This document shows, one piece after another, positions 63,544-64,000 of a stretch of DNA of 64,000 nt. Both the position numbers and the translations under genes were made by a program. The notes beneath the pieces were generated by a model. The model made no database searches. It saw nothing but the letters and a program-made list of their open reading frames with translations, and had not been told where the DNA came from. Origin of the DNA: Alloyangia pacifica (GTDB taxonomy: Bacteria; Pseudomonadota; Alphaproteobacteria; Rhodobacterales; Rhodobacteraceae); NCBI RefSeq assembly GCF_020524285.1, contig NZ_JAIVKX010000024.1:1-64000 (forward strand). The letters are read 5' to 3'. Each line of letters begins with the position of its first letter. The first letter of the stretch is position 1.

Positions 63544-64000
63544 TCAGTAATCTGCCCAATTGCTCAGCCGCTCGTAGATCAAACTGCCAACTGCCGTGCC
63601 GATCCATTGTTCCGAACGCACCACGTCGCCCGAGCCGGCGATCCAGTAGTGATTCTCGAAACTCTCCTGCGGGCCGGTGCAACGCTCGTCCACCCGGGTG
63701 ACCTCGAGTTGGCGGAAATAGGCTTCGGCGACATCCGGCGCGCGGCTGTAGTCGCAGATATAGGCATGCACGGTGATATGGTTCTCGCCGTCGAGATAGC
63801 GGTGGATGCGCTCGGCCGGGCCCGGCGCCCCGGCCAGCGCCGCGCGCACGTCGCGCACGTCGGCCGAGATCAGGTCGCCCCCCGCCGCGCGCGTGGCGAT
63901 GAGCACGCCACCCTGCAGCACAATCGCCTCGTTCGACGGCGAGAGCCAGGACACGCTGTCGCCATTGCGCGTGTCCTCGACGAAGAGCACCTGGGTGCCG
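63544..64000 (-). CDS. gfcB: YjbF/GfcB-family capsule lipoprotein, C-terminal part, cut by window edge
   Basis: At least 152 residues; the 5' end lies beyond base 64000, since the frame is open to the edge (GTQVLFVEDTRNGDSVSW) and any internal start is artificial. SWLSPSNEAIVLQGGVLIAT followed by RAAGGDLISADV is the YjbF/GfcB (PF11102) signature, and the C-terminal VRSEQWIGTAVGSLIYERLS is also typical. GfcB is an outer-membrane lipoprotein of group 4 capsule and YjbEFGH-type exopolysaccharide systems. Here it precedes the glycine-rich (GfcA/YjbE-like) gene and wza-wzc on the same strand, suggesting further gfc/yjb genes outside the window. Confidence 0.82.
   Translation of the reverse strand, partial: GTQVLFVEDTRNGDSVSWLSPSNEAIVLQGGVLIATRAAGGDLISADVRDVRAALAGAPGPAERIHRYLDGENHITVHAYICDYSRAPDVAEAYFRQLEVTRVDERCTGPQESFENHYWIAGSGDVVRSEQWIGTAVGSLIYERLSNWADY

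Overview
The window looks like a large part of a high-GC extrachromosomal replicon (plasmid or chromid) of a marine alphaproteobacterium, most likely a Rhodobacteraceae/Roseobacter-group member. The evidence is a complete parB-parA / repA partition-replication module near the middle (36.4-40.5 kb) with iterons, a consensus DnaA box and three copies of a 17-bp parS-like palindrome, together with typical roseobacter protein families (RTX proteins with DUF4214, DUF2793, and glycosyltransferases with 'NPDV/HYL' modules). No rRNA, tRNA or CRISPR array was seen. Almost everything else concerns building, modifying and exporting surface polysaccharide. Roseobacter RepA-type 'biofilm plasmids' carrying a rhamnose operon are a known category, and this replicon fits that theme while being richer in sulfation genes.

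Layout. 0-7.3 kb (minus strand): a translationally coupled run with a tri-domain 1347-aa glycosyltransferase, a pyruvyltransferase-family protein, a sulfotransferase-like protein, an NAD-dependent epimerase and the start of UDP-glucose dehydrogenase. 7.6-11.2 kb (plus): rfbC, an AlgX/AlgJ-like SGNH O-acetyltransferase candidate, rfbB and rfbA (dTDP-rhamnose pathway; rfbD is not in the window). 11.2-15.1 kb (minus): a coiled-coil sulfotransferase and an RgpF-like/GT2 fusion. 15.3-21.8 kb (plus): two GT4 enzymes, a small beta-domain protein and gmd. 21.9-28.5 kb (minus): a DUF2793 tail-fibre-like protein and two large secreted-type proteins with DUF4214 and RTX motifs. 28.6-36.3 kb: a GT2, an ABC-dependent capsule exporter (kpsT, kpsE / kpsM), a sulfotransferase and a GT2-GT4 fusion. 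36.4-40.5 kb: the par/rep module. 40.5-46.2 kb: another sulfotransferase, a third DUF4214/RTX protein and a DUF1501/DUF1800 pair. 46.4-50.5 kb: cysD and cysNC (PAPS synthesis) and a divergent LuxR-type regulator.

From about 50.5 to 58.9 kb the base composition drops sharply and codon use becomes AT-rich: two GT4s, two sulfotransferases, a Wzx-like flippase, a decayed IS3-family element and a Wzy-like polymerase. This reads as a horizontally acquired, serotype-type cassette. It abuts a Wzc-Wza export operon, a glycine-rich secreted protein and a YjbF/GfcB-family gene (59.1-64.0 kb, minus).

How the genes fit together (inference): nucleotide sugars (UDP-GlcA, dTDP-rhamnose precursors, a GDP-6-deoxyhexose precursor) feed at least eight glycosyltransferase genes. 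cysD/cysNC would supply PAPS to six sulfotransferase-like proteins. The products would leave by two separate routes, KpsMTE and Wzx/Wzy/Wzc/Wza. The most attractive hypothesis is a self-contained, plasmid-borne factory for sulfated, possibly O-acetylated and pyruvylated polysaccharide, with a family of DUF4214/RTX proteins sharing a common C-terminal module as candidate matrix or cell-surface partners.
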